Assembly: GCA_013076295.1 (NCBI GenBank)
Contig: RQOL01000660.1
Coordinates: 3,410,001 to 3,474,000 of the forward strand
Source: Sanderia malayensis
Lineage: Eukaryota; Cnidaria; Scyphozoa; Semaeostomeae; Pelagiidae
Direction: 5' to 3'
DNA: 64,000 nt
Shown here: in pieces, positions 1 to 11,133 of the stretch
How positions within the stretch are numbered: the stretch's first letter is position 1
How the letters are laid out: each line of letters begins with the position of its first letter
The notes under the pieces: model-generated
What the model saw: only the letters and a program-made list of their open reading frames with translations
Database searches by the model: none
What the model was told of the DNA's origin: nothing
Made by a program: the position numbers and the translations under genes

Positions 1-553
1 TTATTCTCTCAGTAGTGATTAAATGTTACTTTAGATTCAACATTTTCATGCAACTTGATTTTAGTTTACATTCAAAAAGCACTTAAATAGTTTTATGTAA
101 CAAATACTGATAAATAAAAACCTAATCTTATTGAATTTAGTTGTATTGTTATGTTTAAATAGAGTTAGTTTTGTTTTTGATGAAAGTGTTAAGTGAAATA
201 CCTGAAAGTCTACGAGAATTATTAATTCCTATTTTAAACAGGAATCAATGCAAAAATAAACAGTACAGAGATATTTTTACTTAAATAGTTTCAAGCCAGA
301 AGATTAAGAACAAAAAAAATTTAGTTTCCAAATACTAGAAAGGGGTTTTTAAAAAGCTACTTACATTACAAATCTACATATATATAAGACCTTGTTGAAG
401 ATTTCAAATTTCTAATATTCCAATTACAATTAAATCGGCTTATTTTAGAACTTACATTTGAAGGTCAAGTCATAGAAGATGGATTCTACAACTTAAATGT
501 AGAAAATTTATCACTTCTTAATAGATTACTCATCGATAAGATAAACAATTAAT
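1..553. other. 3' flank of the ARL14EP-like gene
   Basis: AT-rich sequence downstream of the minus-strand stop at 554. It probably includes the 3' untranslated region. No poly(A) signal, repeat or gene was identified with confidence. Confidence 0.5.
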
Positions 554-1972
554 CTATTTTGTGAAAGTTCTTTCATAATAAATATCAACATGATCATAAC
601 TCCATCTTCTATGGCATCTACATGTTGAACCACATTTTTCTGAGTTACAATTTGGGCATGGATAATGGCACCCAGGACAATCTGGTTCATGACAATCACA
701 AACGTCTCTTCCATCGGCCTCCAAACACCCAATAGCGTCATGCAATGCTTTTCTTTTCTGTTTAGGCTTAACAGCTGGTTTACTAGAGAAAACAAAATAA
801 TGCATAATGTATTTTAGAGGCAAAGTAGAAAATCACTCAAGAGCAAAAGCAAGGATAAGTGAATTTACCCTTAGTATTTGATAATTTCAAGACATACGTC
901 ATATACAATAACAATCAATAATTATTTATAATTGTTTAAGTAGTTTTGTAATAAAAAATTCATATATCATATATCTTTCATATATCAAAAGTTTGCAGGT
1001 ATGAGTTTGTGGTTTATGAGACCATGAGCAAATCGTACATAGCATGAAACAGCTCAAGGGGCATTTGCTTAGATTGTTATTACCAGGACGAGTAAATGAA
1101 GGGTTTTCTATCAAGACAATTTTATAATCTAATTTTAATGAATTTATGGATCAGTTGATAAGATACCGTAAATGAGTTTTATTGTGCTGCCGTTCCACTA
1201 ATCTACTGAGTTTCCGTTTTTCCCTGTTGCTATTATCAGGATTAAAGCCTGCTGTCCAAGTCAACCTTCCAGGATTCACAAATGCCAGATGTTGGAGCTC
1301 TTTATGGATTCTCTTGTACTTGTACTATGGTGAAGAAAATAATTCAACATAATGCAAAGGGATGAAGAAAATAACTACCTCTACAGTATTCAGAACTAAA
1401 TAGCAGATCAATTTTAGTGACAATTGGAGTTAGAGAAAAACAAATAAAGACTTCACTGTACTACCCTCCATCACTATGATACACTGTGCTACTAACATCG
1501 TGATGAAAGTATCTGAACACTTTAGAGTTTGATTGCAAAAGTATTGTTTAAATTGTTTACAAATTTCAAAGGTAATTTTCATACCAAGTACTGATCTGAG
1601 AACTGGTGAAATGTTATCATATGTTATTCTTGTTTTTAACTGCTTGTTTTTTGACTGCTTCATAATTAACAAAAACAATGAAAAAGAAAAATGCAGAGTT
1701 TGCAAAATTTTATTGCTTTTTACTTATTTTGGAAAGTTTTAGCCTAAGATTAAAAATAATTATCGCTAACCTAAACTAAAAACATATTGTCTAAATCTTG
1801 TCTAAGAGGACGGACAAAATCTTGTGAAAAAATATCTAATTTTGCACGAAATAAATAGGAGGCCTAGGTCAGGTACCTTGTCCAGTGAGTCATACGAAGA
1901 TGAACTAAGCCCGCTACTTTCATCATCATTTTCATTCTTCACTAAATTATTATCTATCGATGAATTTTCCAT
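554..1972 (-). CDS. ARL14EP: ARL14EP-like protein (ARF7 effector family), three exons
   Basis: Three minus-strand exons join in frame: 1972-1877, 1324-1167 and 782-554, giving 160 residues. The exon phases fit (96 nt; 158 nt; 229 nt) and each junction has GT-AG. Residues 1-32 are acidic and Ser-rich. The middle exon carries LAFVNPGR followed by FNPDNSNREKRKL. The last exon carries the Cys-rich block CDCHEPDCPGCHYPCPNC, then CGSTCRCHRRW. Both blocks are typical of the ARF7EP_C domain of human ARL14EP. The human protein links the small GTPase ARL14/ARF7 to myosin 1E in antigen-presenting cells; in an invertebrate the partner is unknown. The protein is shorter than human ARL14EP (about 260 residues) and lacks most of its N-terminus. 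The start is the only ATG in exon 1 that leads into the splice. The gene is divergent from ARIH1, with 810 bp between start codons. The family call is firm; orthology to ARL14EP rather than its paralogue ARL14EPL is not. Confidence 0.85.
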
Positions 1973-2782
1973 GTTTATTGAAAATCAGCTTTTTCGAAAC
2001 TAAAGCTTAACAGGTCTGCTAATTTAAAGTTTTCACTTTTCTGAGCTTCAAATTCTATCTAGACCCAGATTCAGATTGACATTTCATCATAGCTCTTCAG
2101 TTGCCTTGCCTGACAACTTCTTTTCAACTTCAGGTAATAGCAAAAATAAACTTCAGCTTTAAACGTTTTTAAACTTCAGCTTCAGCTTTAACGAAGATTA
2201 TTAAATCAAAACGTTTAAAGCTGAAGTTTATTTTTGCTATTACCTTAAGATTTTTTATGAACTTAGGAAATTGGGCTCTCGTATTGTCGTCTTTTCAACT
2301 TCATATGGGCCCAGTTGGCATAAACCCAAGATCCCTCACGACTATCAATGTGTACTCCTTGTACATTTGTTAAGGTTCATGAAAGATGGTACATTTACAA
2401 CCCAAAGTTCTCAGCTCTGTCCCAAACGCAACTGAAACTGATCTGATTGCATAATATTAACTTCTTTTGGGATTTATAAAATCTTTTGAGATGCTCCAAA
2501 AATAAGTTGTGCATAATTCATTCCCAATCTTCTAGTGACGTCATGATAAATAGAGATTTAACCAATGAAATCGCGTGATTCGCTCGAGCATTTTAATGTA
2601 TACAAAATGAAGGCTTGTTGTGTGCCAGTGTAGATTATGTGAAGTGAATTGCTAATTTTGGGACTAAAATTTTTAACACATTTCTGATGTTATTTTATCA
2701 TATTTCACCCACTGCGTGGCGAGACGAGATGCATTAATAACAAAATTTAACTCTTCTCGGTTGCATCGGTGAAATTTTAGGC
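1973..2782. promoter_or_regulatory. Probable shared divergent promoter of ARL14EP-like gene and ARIH1
   Basis: The region lies between two divergent start codons. It contains a palindromic CRE/ATF site TGACGTCA at 2536-2543 and a CCAAT box at 2562-2566, both about 220-250 bp upstream of the ARIH1 start. A perfect inverted repeat (2133-2169 with 2208-2244) lies near the middle. CRE and CCAAT elements are typical of housekeeping promoters without TATA boxes. Use of one promoter by both genes is inferred from the arrangement only; transcription starts were not seen. Confidence 0.5.
2133..2244. repeat. Perfect 37-bp inverted repeat, 38-bp spacer
   Basis: The segment 2133-2169 (GGTAATAGCAAAAATAAACT...) is exactly the reverse complement of 2208-2244. 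The spacer repeats part of the arm (AACTTCAGCTTCAGC). It is a foldback or MITE-like structure in the divergent promoter region. No clear target-site duplication is visible. Confidence 0.85.
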
Positions 2783-5700
2783 ATGGAATCCGAGGATGAA
2801 GATATCTACAATGACGAAGACGATGAACTAGAATGTGAAGACTTCGATGACGATTTTCTCGTCGGCGAAGAGGATGCTGAATCGTCGGAGCCGGCTGCTA
2901 AAAGATCATATGATGACGATTTTCATTACGAATGTCTTACTCCTGAATCAATAGTTAAGGTTATGACCAAGAGTATAGATGATGTGAATACTGTTTTCGA
3001 GGTAAGTCTTTCATTGCGTATGTTTGTTGTTATAATTAGGCCCACATCCTTCTGCTGAAACAGGGCCTAGGCACTAAATTGCTTTCTTTGTTTTCAAAGG
3101 AATATCTTACTTTGTAAGGAGATAGTTTTGATTTTCTGGATATTTACCTAAATTATGGTGTGCGAAAGGAAATAAATAATTCCTTAACTAAACCCCATGA
3201 CTTTTGCAACCTTTGATTTTGCTCAAGTTTAATTGTCTATAAATGCTTTTGTCTGCTTTTTGTCTGCTTTTGTTTAAACGAAATTTCGCTAATAACTGTT
3301 GAAATCTTTCTTTCATCAATGTTTTATTTTCCTCCGTAGATTCCATCTGCAACGGCTAGAATATTATTAACACACTTCAAATGGGACAAAGAAAAGTTAC
3401 TTGACAGGTTTGTACTTTAATTTCCCTTTACATTGTATCCAGTTATGGACAATGGTTTCTGTTAGTTGAAAGCATTGTCCATAGTCTCTTGGTGTTACAT
3501 GGTGTCTGAAGAAAATATGAATTTTGATAAAGAATTTTTTTCATTTATTGTGCAATTCTTCAATTAAGATTCTGGAACCTATTCACAAAACAATTTTGGT
3601 GAGGGATTGCTATAGGAGAGGACTTGTTTTAAAGTTTGATATTTCTTCTCGCCTTCTTTATATCTTCACGTTTATATTGTTTCAAATTTTTCATAAGACT
3701 TGCCATGACAATAGAATTTCCTTCAAGGACATTTCACAGCCTGAAACTGAAGTTTTTGTCCTTCATTAACAATAATCATTGTGAATATGCTCAATTGGCT
3801 TTTTAGATTTTTAATATATAATGATTCCTGCTCCAATGCTTTTGATTTTGCTGTGGAAGCCTGTAGGTTAATCAGCAGGAGATTGTGTCCACGTTCTTAA
3901 ATGAATTACCTAAATTGGCCACAGATGTTATTGTAAAGCTTTCAACAAAATTCACAGTTACATTGTCATTGTACCTTGCAAATAATTTTGCATAAATTTT
4001 TTCCTTAGCAACATCCAATCATTGCTTAAGGTAAAAACAATGTGCTGTTGTTTCAAGATAATAGATTATTTGAAACAATTAGCCAAAATCTTTGAGAGTT
4101 TTGTGAAAATTTTTTTAGCATAGCGGGAGTTCGAGATATCCGAAATAAATTCACCCAACTAGAGAACGAGGGGAAATGGAACATGTTCGAGACAGCGAGT
4201 TTTTCGAGATAACCGAGTTTAAGATAGCGAGATTCCACTGTAACCTCCCAACAGTCAGTACATCATACCACTAAAATTAGACAAGAAATCAGTCTTTTTA
4301 ACTAATTTTTAATCCAAGTTATCACAAGTTTAAAAAATGCTGATTTGAAGAAGTATTTACTGGCATTTTGATGTATTTTCCAATGTAAATATTTATCCTT
4401 TATACTTGCTGAATTTTAATTGGATTATTTTACTTTCTAAACATGAAAAGTTTATTTTCTTTGCGTGTGTTTGTGCAGATGCCTAACAGCATTTACTATG
4501 TTTGATTACCACTTACAACATTTGTATGATACATAAACTTATTTTAAGTTCCTTTCTCTGCTACATATACAGTAAAAACCTGCATATAAGAACCAATGGA
4601 TGAAGAACCTTCAGGGTGATATTTATATTCAAAACAATGGGAGAAACAATGACCTATTGTCTTGGAACAATAGCCTGGATGGAAATTTACAAGTTCTTAT
4701 ATGCAGGTTTTTACTGTAGTTGAAGTTCTGATATGACCAATTCAACACATGTATTTATTGAAATTTCATTTCTACTGTGCAAGAGAAGTTAAGCTTGTTT
4801 AATATGGGTTGTGTAACTGAAATTTTGGCTTATAGTTTTTTTATTTGTTGTTGGTGGCAGGTATTACAGTGGTGATCAGGAGAAATTATTTGAAGAAGCC
4901 CATGTCATAAGTCCACATCGAAGAAATTCAATTAAAAATCCAAGAGTAAGTACAAACATTATTTATTAATTTTTTTCAATTGAATAAACGTTCACTTTAC
5001 GCAAGATTTTATACAGCTGCAGCTTACATCTGCAGTTAGTTTGTGTCAAAGTTTGCAGCTGTTTACTGCCTATGTTTGCAGCTATCTCATAATAGCGTTG
5101 AAAATCGGAAACATAGCGAAACATAATAACTACTAAAGCTTTTCGTCTGACACTCATCGGAGTAGTACGTCAGAAAGAGAACGAAAATGAAAACCTAACA
5201 AATTATCATACCCAGAAGAGGATAAATCCGGGGGCAAGGTACTATTCCGATGAGTGTCAGACGAAAAGCTTTAGTAGTCATTATGTTTCCTATGTTTCCG
5301 ATTTTCAAAGCTATTTTTAAGTTCTGTACCGATTAAAGATTGTTCATCTATCTCATAGTTAAAATTATAGTTAGTATAAACCCAGCAGCTTTCTCATGCC
5401 CACGTTTTTACTTCTAATACTTGCTGAATTTAACATTTCACTGGCCTTCTCTTATTCCAGCTTTTGAGGTCAAGCAGTAGTGGACGTGTCATCCAAAAAA
5501 CGCAATGCGATATTTGCCTTAATCCAGTTCCGGCAGAGGTGATTATTTTCATCCAGGAATGTTCCTACAAAATCTCTCAGCTATTCTCCTTAACCTTTCG
5601 AGATACATGATTTATTGCTATCTCGTTTCTCATTTCAGACAATGTCAGGGCTTGAATGTGGCCACATGTATTGCCAACTGTGCTGGAATGAATACTTAAA

Positions 5701-8700
5701 TAGAAAGATCCTTGAGGAGAACATTGGACAACAAATATTCTGCCCAGCCACGAACTGTAATATTCTCGTAGATGAACGCTTTGTCAGGTAGAGAAGGTTA
5801 ATTGTCTTACCCGACGAATGCTATCACAAACACCTGTACCTTTCGCATCATTTTTAGACTCACGGCTTGCTAAGCAGGCGTCGAAATCTTCTCTCAGAAA
5901 GCCTTCTTCTTTCTTGATTATCGCTACATATTCTAACCAAGTTTTATTTTTTATTTTTATAGCAAAGTATTACAAGATTCAAAAGTGAAATCGAAATATC
6001 ACAAATTAATAGCTGATAGCTTTGTGCAGGTATATTAGAAATAGTTTTTGCAATGAGCCTGCATTCTAAATGGCTCCAGTCTTTACTAAAGAAAACAATT
6101 TTCACACATTCATAACACAAGCGATTTCGTTTTTCATCAGAGCAACAGGCTACTGCGGTGGTGCTCGGCCCCAGACTGTACGAACGCTGTCAAAGTTTCA
6201 TATCTGATTGCTTTGCCTGTTAAATGCTTTTGTGGATTCTGTTTCTGGTAAGATAACTTTTTTACTTTCGTATCCTCTTTCTTTCTTTCTTCTTATTCTT
6301 TCTTATTTTCGTCTTTCTTTTTTCATTTGTCATTTTCTTTCTTTAACTTTCCTGCTCTTCTTTCCTACTTTATTTTATTTTCATCCTTTCGTTTGCTTTT
6401 TCTTGTCTTTCTTGCTCATCTTTCTTTGTTCTTTTCTTTTTTATTTATCCTATTCTTTTACCCCTCCTGTCTTTTTCTTTTGATTTTTATTCTACCTCAG
6501 GCCTTCTTTGTATCACATTAATACGTTTCTTCTTGTCATCCAAGAATCTTAGATATGTTACTCATATAGTAGGATCATAAAATCACGAATACGGTTGTTG
6601 TCTGTTCAGTGATTGTCATAATAAGAATAGAAGAATAGGAGTGACGTCTCTTATTTGTCAACGTTTTGAAGACACTTTGACAAATAACTCTTGATTTTTC
6701 TACTTCCCCGATTACGATAGAGAAGTATCTCTGGAAACATTGTATTCATAATCACTATTATCGCATTCAGGTCATACATCTGATGATTGTTTTACACACG
6801 AAGCTCAGAGCTCTGGCAGAGCAGTGCATCTATGTAGTCTTGCTAATTTCTCCAATCAGTACTTTATTTAGCTTTGTGAAGATCTCAGCTTTACTGTACA
6901 TTTTGTTGTAGTTTCGGATGTGGAGAGCCAACTCACGAACCCGTACAATGCAAGGTATAATAACAAAATTTAATCAATTTGTTTTAAAGCGAGGGTGAAT
7001 AACCAGCATAACCAGCTACAGTTATATTGGTTAAAGTGACTCCATTTACGAGTTCAATAAAATTCAATTGATTCTCAACAAAGTTAACTGCAGTCTCAAC
7101 AAAGTCTGCTTCTACTTAAACACAATTGTTCTCTGGAATTTAACTATCGCCTCTTTATCTCAAATAAGATACGTTATAAACATATTAATTAATTATTTGT
7201 TCCTTTTAGTGGCTGAAAAAATGGCAAAAGAAATGTGATGACGATAGTGAAACATCAAATTGGATATCAGCAAACACAAAGGTTTTTATTTATTTACGAT
7301 CTTCCATATTTTTTAATATCTTCACCCGTTCTTGACTACTTTGGTTCATCACCATTCTCTCAGAAAACGACATGTATTTCCAACGAGCCAACTATTTCTT
7401 CCATTGAGCTCAAATAACTTATGAAATAATACCATTTATGTTGATCAAAAGCCATTTCAATCATAAGTGAGCTATGGTACTTAAGTTATCATTGAGTACG
7501 TTCATTAAGCTAACTGAGCACACGCTAATATTGTGACTTAATACAGCACACGTATATCGACTTTATTTGAATCTTCTTGAATATATTGCTTGATATTCAA
7601 CACAGAGATATATTGCTTCATACATTTGCAAATCTAATTAAGCTCAACGATGTCTGCCTGACTTGTGTTATTAAACCTGAATTTATTTCAACTTAACAGA
7701 ATTAGTTGAACGAAACTGCTTATCAAACTGGATATTACATTAACCGAACCAATAACTCTGTTGTTGAGATTAGCCGGAGTTGTCGGCTATTTTCGTTTGT
7801 TTTTCTGCTTGGTTTATTCCGTTCTAGCGGGACATAAAGGAGCCTTAAATTTGTTTAATGTGTAAAAAACTGACCGGTTTATCTGTTGTGCTTCCTTTGA
7901 AAAGAATAATTGATTGTTGTGGACACAGTGGTCTCAGTCGCCTCCTTGTATGTAGTGTATCTTTGCTCTTAAAACACACAACACAGAAATGTTATCTTCA
8001 ATTTCATATAGAAAGACCGAGACTGTTACAAAACAGCTTTTATCTTACTTGAGTAGAATTTCGACACAACAGGCCCTTTATAAAACAATCTTTTGCGACA
8101 TGTTTCCGGAGATGGTGAATTAAATAATTGACATTGATTCATGGTTCCATGGTTGATAATTCCCCTTCATTGGTCAATCCTCGGCAATATTGCGATTGAT
8201 TTATTAAGGATTTCCTTTCAATTCCAACCTTTACTAACATTGCTATCGGTTGTGAAGCCTCTTTTGTTGGGTTTCCGCCGGGTTTCCAGCCTTTAGAGGC
8301 TATGTACCCTCACTTGTTTCAACATGTACAGTTAGAACCACGATCTACAAGCTATCAACCAGCTCAAGCTGTCCATCCTTCCATTCCGAGGCCGATAAAC
8401 GAGTATTCAGAATTTCTGGGGGTAATGGTTTAATACCAACTGGACCCACATTGGTAACAGTTGTCTGACAAATATCCAATATACAAATTCGTATTTAAAC
8501 TAATCATGTGTGGATATTTTTGTGATCTAATTGGCCGATGATCAATTTGTACCCTTGCAGGAGTGTCCGAAATGTCACGTGACGATTGAGAAGAATGGCG
8601 GCTGTAATCACATGGTCTGTAGAAACACGTCATGTCGGGTATGCTGTTACTTCATGTAAATCATCGCAAAATATCCATGCACTAAATATAGATCTTCTAG

Positions 8701-11133
8701 TAACAGCTACATTAAGACATATGTTAAAGTATGGTTGTGTGTTTTGAAACTAGTCTGGATGTCTGATGCAGTTGCAGATAAAGCTATTTCTATTGAGGAT
8801 TCAAATTGATTTGTTATTTTCATTTTCAGGCCGATTTTTGTTGGGTCTGTCTTGGTCCTTGGGATAGCCATGGCTCAAGTTGGTAGGTTTGATTTTCTTC
8901 TTTTCCTCAAATAATATCTGATCTGATGGATGCTAAATCCTGGAGTTTTGATCAAACAAACTAGGAATACGTAGACGCGACGACCTAAACACTTGCGAAA
9001 TGTTTAAATATAGTCACTCTCATTTAGCATGTACAGAGTATACGAAGTTAAGACCCTCTCTGTTTTCAAGTGCACATGATAAAGTGGATCATTTCATCCC
9101 TCCATCTCCTTCTGTATTTGCTTATTGATCTTTTTCCTCACCTTGGCGTTCACTCAGTTGGTCTTTCTACCCGTTTGGTTTTCTCCGTTTTGGCCAGATG
9201 CAACTTTTGATACACTGAAACCTTGCTCTTTTCAAGCCAGCTTAATTCATTTTGTTTGTCCATATGCAAGAAATAAAGCTAAACTCGTTTAGGCCATGTG
9301 TTTTTGATTGATGCCACAATATTTATTTCTATTCAATTTTGTTTTTCAGGTATAATTGCAATCGATATGATGAGAAAGAGGCACAGGCAGCCCGAGATGC
9401 CCAAGCGGTGAGCTGCTATTACCCCCCTCCCAAGATCCTCCCCTCCCAACACCCTCCCCCTCCCAAAATCCTCCCCCTCCCCCAAGACCCTGTCTGTTGG
9501 ATGCTCTTTCTTAGTTTCTCCCATTCACGTTTGGCCTTGCGTTTTCTTGTGGCATCAAAGAAAACTCCTTAATACATACTACCAATGCATGTTAATGGTT
9601 TCAATTCTGCGATGTTTAATGTTCTTTTTTCTTTTATTTAAGAAATCAAGAGCGAAATTAGAAAGATATCTTTTTTATTGTAATCGGTATATGAATCATC
9701 TTCAGAGTGCTAAATTCGAATCCAAGGTTCGTCGAAGAAAAAATTAGATTTGACTTTTGTAATTCCTCACTACATTCAATAGAATCACTCCTATTTCTTT
9801 TAGTTTACTAATTTCCTCATTATGATACACATATTTATTTCTTTTCTCTCTTTTGGTAATAGTTAATGGAACAAATTAAACTAAAAATGAATTCAATGCA
9901 GCAAAACATGTCATGGATTGAGGTAAAAAAACTTGTTCGGAGATTCTATTTATAAATTTTGCTTCGTATTATAGTTATTTTCAATCCTTGCGTTTCATAA
10001 AGTTTCAAAGTTTTATTAGATGCCAATCTATGATATTTATAATTGTAAGAGCATAATGAATTCTTATCACTTTTGCTTTTTTGATAGGTTCAATTTCTTC
10101 AAAAAGCAGTTGATGTACTTTGCCAATGTAGAAACATGTTAAAGTATACATATGTATTTGCATTCTATTTAAAAAAGAACAACCATTCAATAATATTCGA
10201 GGTTAGTATATTCGGTTAGGTTAATATATAGTATATTATGCAAATATTGCTATTTGCCACTCCTTATGGCCATATGTTACATGGATGTAGTAAGTACCCG
10301 TGTATAGGAACCAGGGATATTGCATCCAGCCTATTGTTTAAGTACAAGAGCTTATTGTTTTTCTATTGTTTTCAGAAGAAATATCAGCTTGGAAGATTCT
10401 TTTATGCGGGTGCTTACTGTAGTAATTGCCAACGGCTCTTACTAGAATATGGCACTGTGCTAGATTAGCAGCCTCTCGTTTATATTACCACCCCCGTTTC
10501 TACCATGTGGCCCATTGAAGCTTTTGCCGCATGTTACGTTTGAGTCAGGGGGGTTGTTGCTTTTCTCACGTGTCCTTTTCTTTGCAGGATAACCAGAAAG
10601 ATTTGGAAATGGCTACTGAAACATTATCTGAATATTTAGAGCGAGATATAAAATTAGAAGATGCACAGGAAATAAAACAAAAAGTTCAAGACAAATACAG
10701 GTGATTTTATTTATAATTTATTGAGTAAAAATTGTTTTATGTTATTGTTCTTGCTGGCTGCACTGCAAATCATTGAATAAGCTCCCTGGGGGAGGGGGTG
10801 CTTATTTGCAAAAAGGTGGGAGATTTATTTGGAGATTTGGGCTTGTTCGAGGATTTATAGCACCTGTTGTGTCACCCCAACCTCGAACTCGTGGCCACAA
10901 TGTAAACAGTTGTCAGCAAAGCTAGAATTCGAGGTTGTGTCACCCTCGTGCAATAGGCTCAATAGACAGCACAGTATGGCGCATGTAGAGGTATCTCTGT
11001 TGCATTAAGACAGGCATTTATATGTCTTTTTTTATTTTTTCGCTCTAGGTATTGCGAGAAGCGGCGAAAGGTTTTATTGGATCACGTTTACGAAGGCTAC
11101 GAAAAGGACATTTGGGAATATCAGGATTTATGA
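2783..11133 (+). CDS. ARIH1: ARIH1 (ariadne-1), RBR E3 ubiquitin ligase, 17 exons
   Basis: Exons: 2783-3001, 3340-3407, 4861-4945, 5461-5538, 5639-5787, 5963-6029, 6141-6247, 6912-6954, 7210-7281, 8561-8638, 8830-8882, 9350-9407, 9643-9726, 9863-9922, 10088-10201, 10588-10700, 11049-11133. All phases close, giving 510 residues (human ARIH1 has 557). An acidic N-terminus is followed by the UBA-like region ([18 protein letters not shown]), then RING1 from C140-x2-C143 with CGHMYCQLC, an IBR with [14 protein letters not shown], and RING2 from ECPKC at 297. The expected catalytic cysteine is C311 in GGCNHMVC. The C-terminal Ariadne domain carries [20 protein letters not shown] and ends [12 protein letters not shown]1 takes ubiquitin from UBE2L3 onto the RING2 cysteine and works with neddylated cullin-RING ligases. 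The short human Gly-rich N-terminal tract is absent. A possible poly(A) signal AATAAA lies at 12335-12340, far downstream. Confidence 0.97.
4100..4245. repeat. Degraded transposon end, repeated 'GAGATAGCGAGATTCCACTG' motif
   Basis: The stretch holds diverged copies of a motif built on TCGAGATA: TTCGAGATATCC near 4131, TTCGAGACAGCGAG near 4188 and AAGATAGCGAGATTCCACTG at the right end. Related ends appear near 28655, 40690, 42203-42287 and 49235. This suggests a dispersed old family of inverted-repeat elements. Boundaries are not clear. Confidence 0.45.
4570..4716 (+). mobile_element. 147-bp Tc1/mariner-type MITE (family A), copy 1
   Basis: Terminal inverted repeats of 24 bp are CAGTAAAAACCTGCATATAA... 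and its complement ending TTTTTACTG. They are perfect and flanked on both sides by TA, the duplication typical of Tc1/mariner elements. The interior contains AACAATAGCCTGGATG, which is shared with the copies at 28029, 41036 and, inverted, 10288. The element lies in ARIH1 intron 2 and has no coding capacity. Confidence 0.85.
5094..5312. repeat. Foldback element, ~74-bp near-perfect arms, in ARIH1 intron 3
   Basis: The arm 5094-5168 pairs with 5239-5312 with only a few mismatches (GGAGTAGTACG against GGTACTATTCC at the inner end). About 70 bp separate them. Transcribed through ARIH1, the arms would form a long RNA hairpin. No open frame and no convincing target duplication are present, so it is either a MITE or a local inverted duplication. 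Confidence 0.85.
6270..6500 (+). repeat. Low-complexity T/C-rich tract
   Basis: More than 200 bp of almost pure pyrimidine (TTTCTTTC runs) lies in ARIH1 intron 7. It yields spurious hydrophobic open frames. Nothing else is visible in it. Confidence 0.8.
9419..9492 (+). repeat. C-rich tandem tract (CCTCCCCCTCCCAA units), possible G4 on the minus strand
   Basis: Runs of CCCCTCCC alternate with AAGATCCT or AACACC at roughly 17-20 bp spacing just after ARIH1 exon 12. The minus strand has many G-runs of four or five, so a G-quadruplex is possible there; this is inference. Confidence 0.7.
10288..10419 (-). mobile_element. Family A MITE, copy 2 (inverted orientation)
   Basis: The left end GTAAGTACCCGTGTATAGGA pairs imperfectly with the right end reading TTTTATGCGGGTGCTTACTG. 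The interior GCATCCAGCCTATTGTTTAA is the reverse complement of the shared core of the other copies. It lies in ARIH1 intron 15 and is more diverged than the copies at 4570 and 41036. Confidence 0.7.

Noticed and set aside
6208..6521. Hydrophobic open frames
   Set aside because: They are translations of a T/C-rich low-complexity tract in ARIH1 intron 7.
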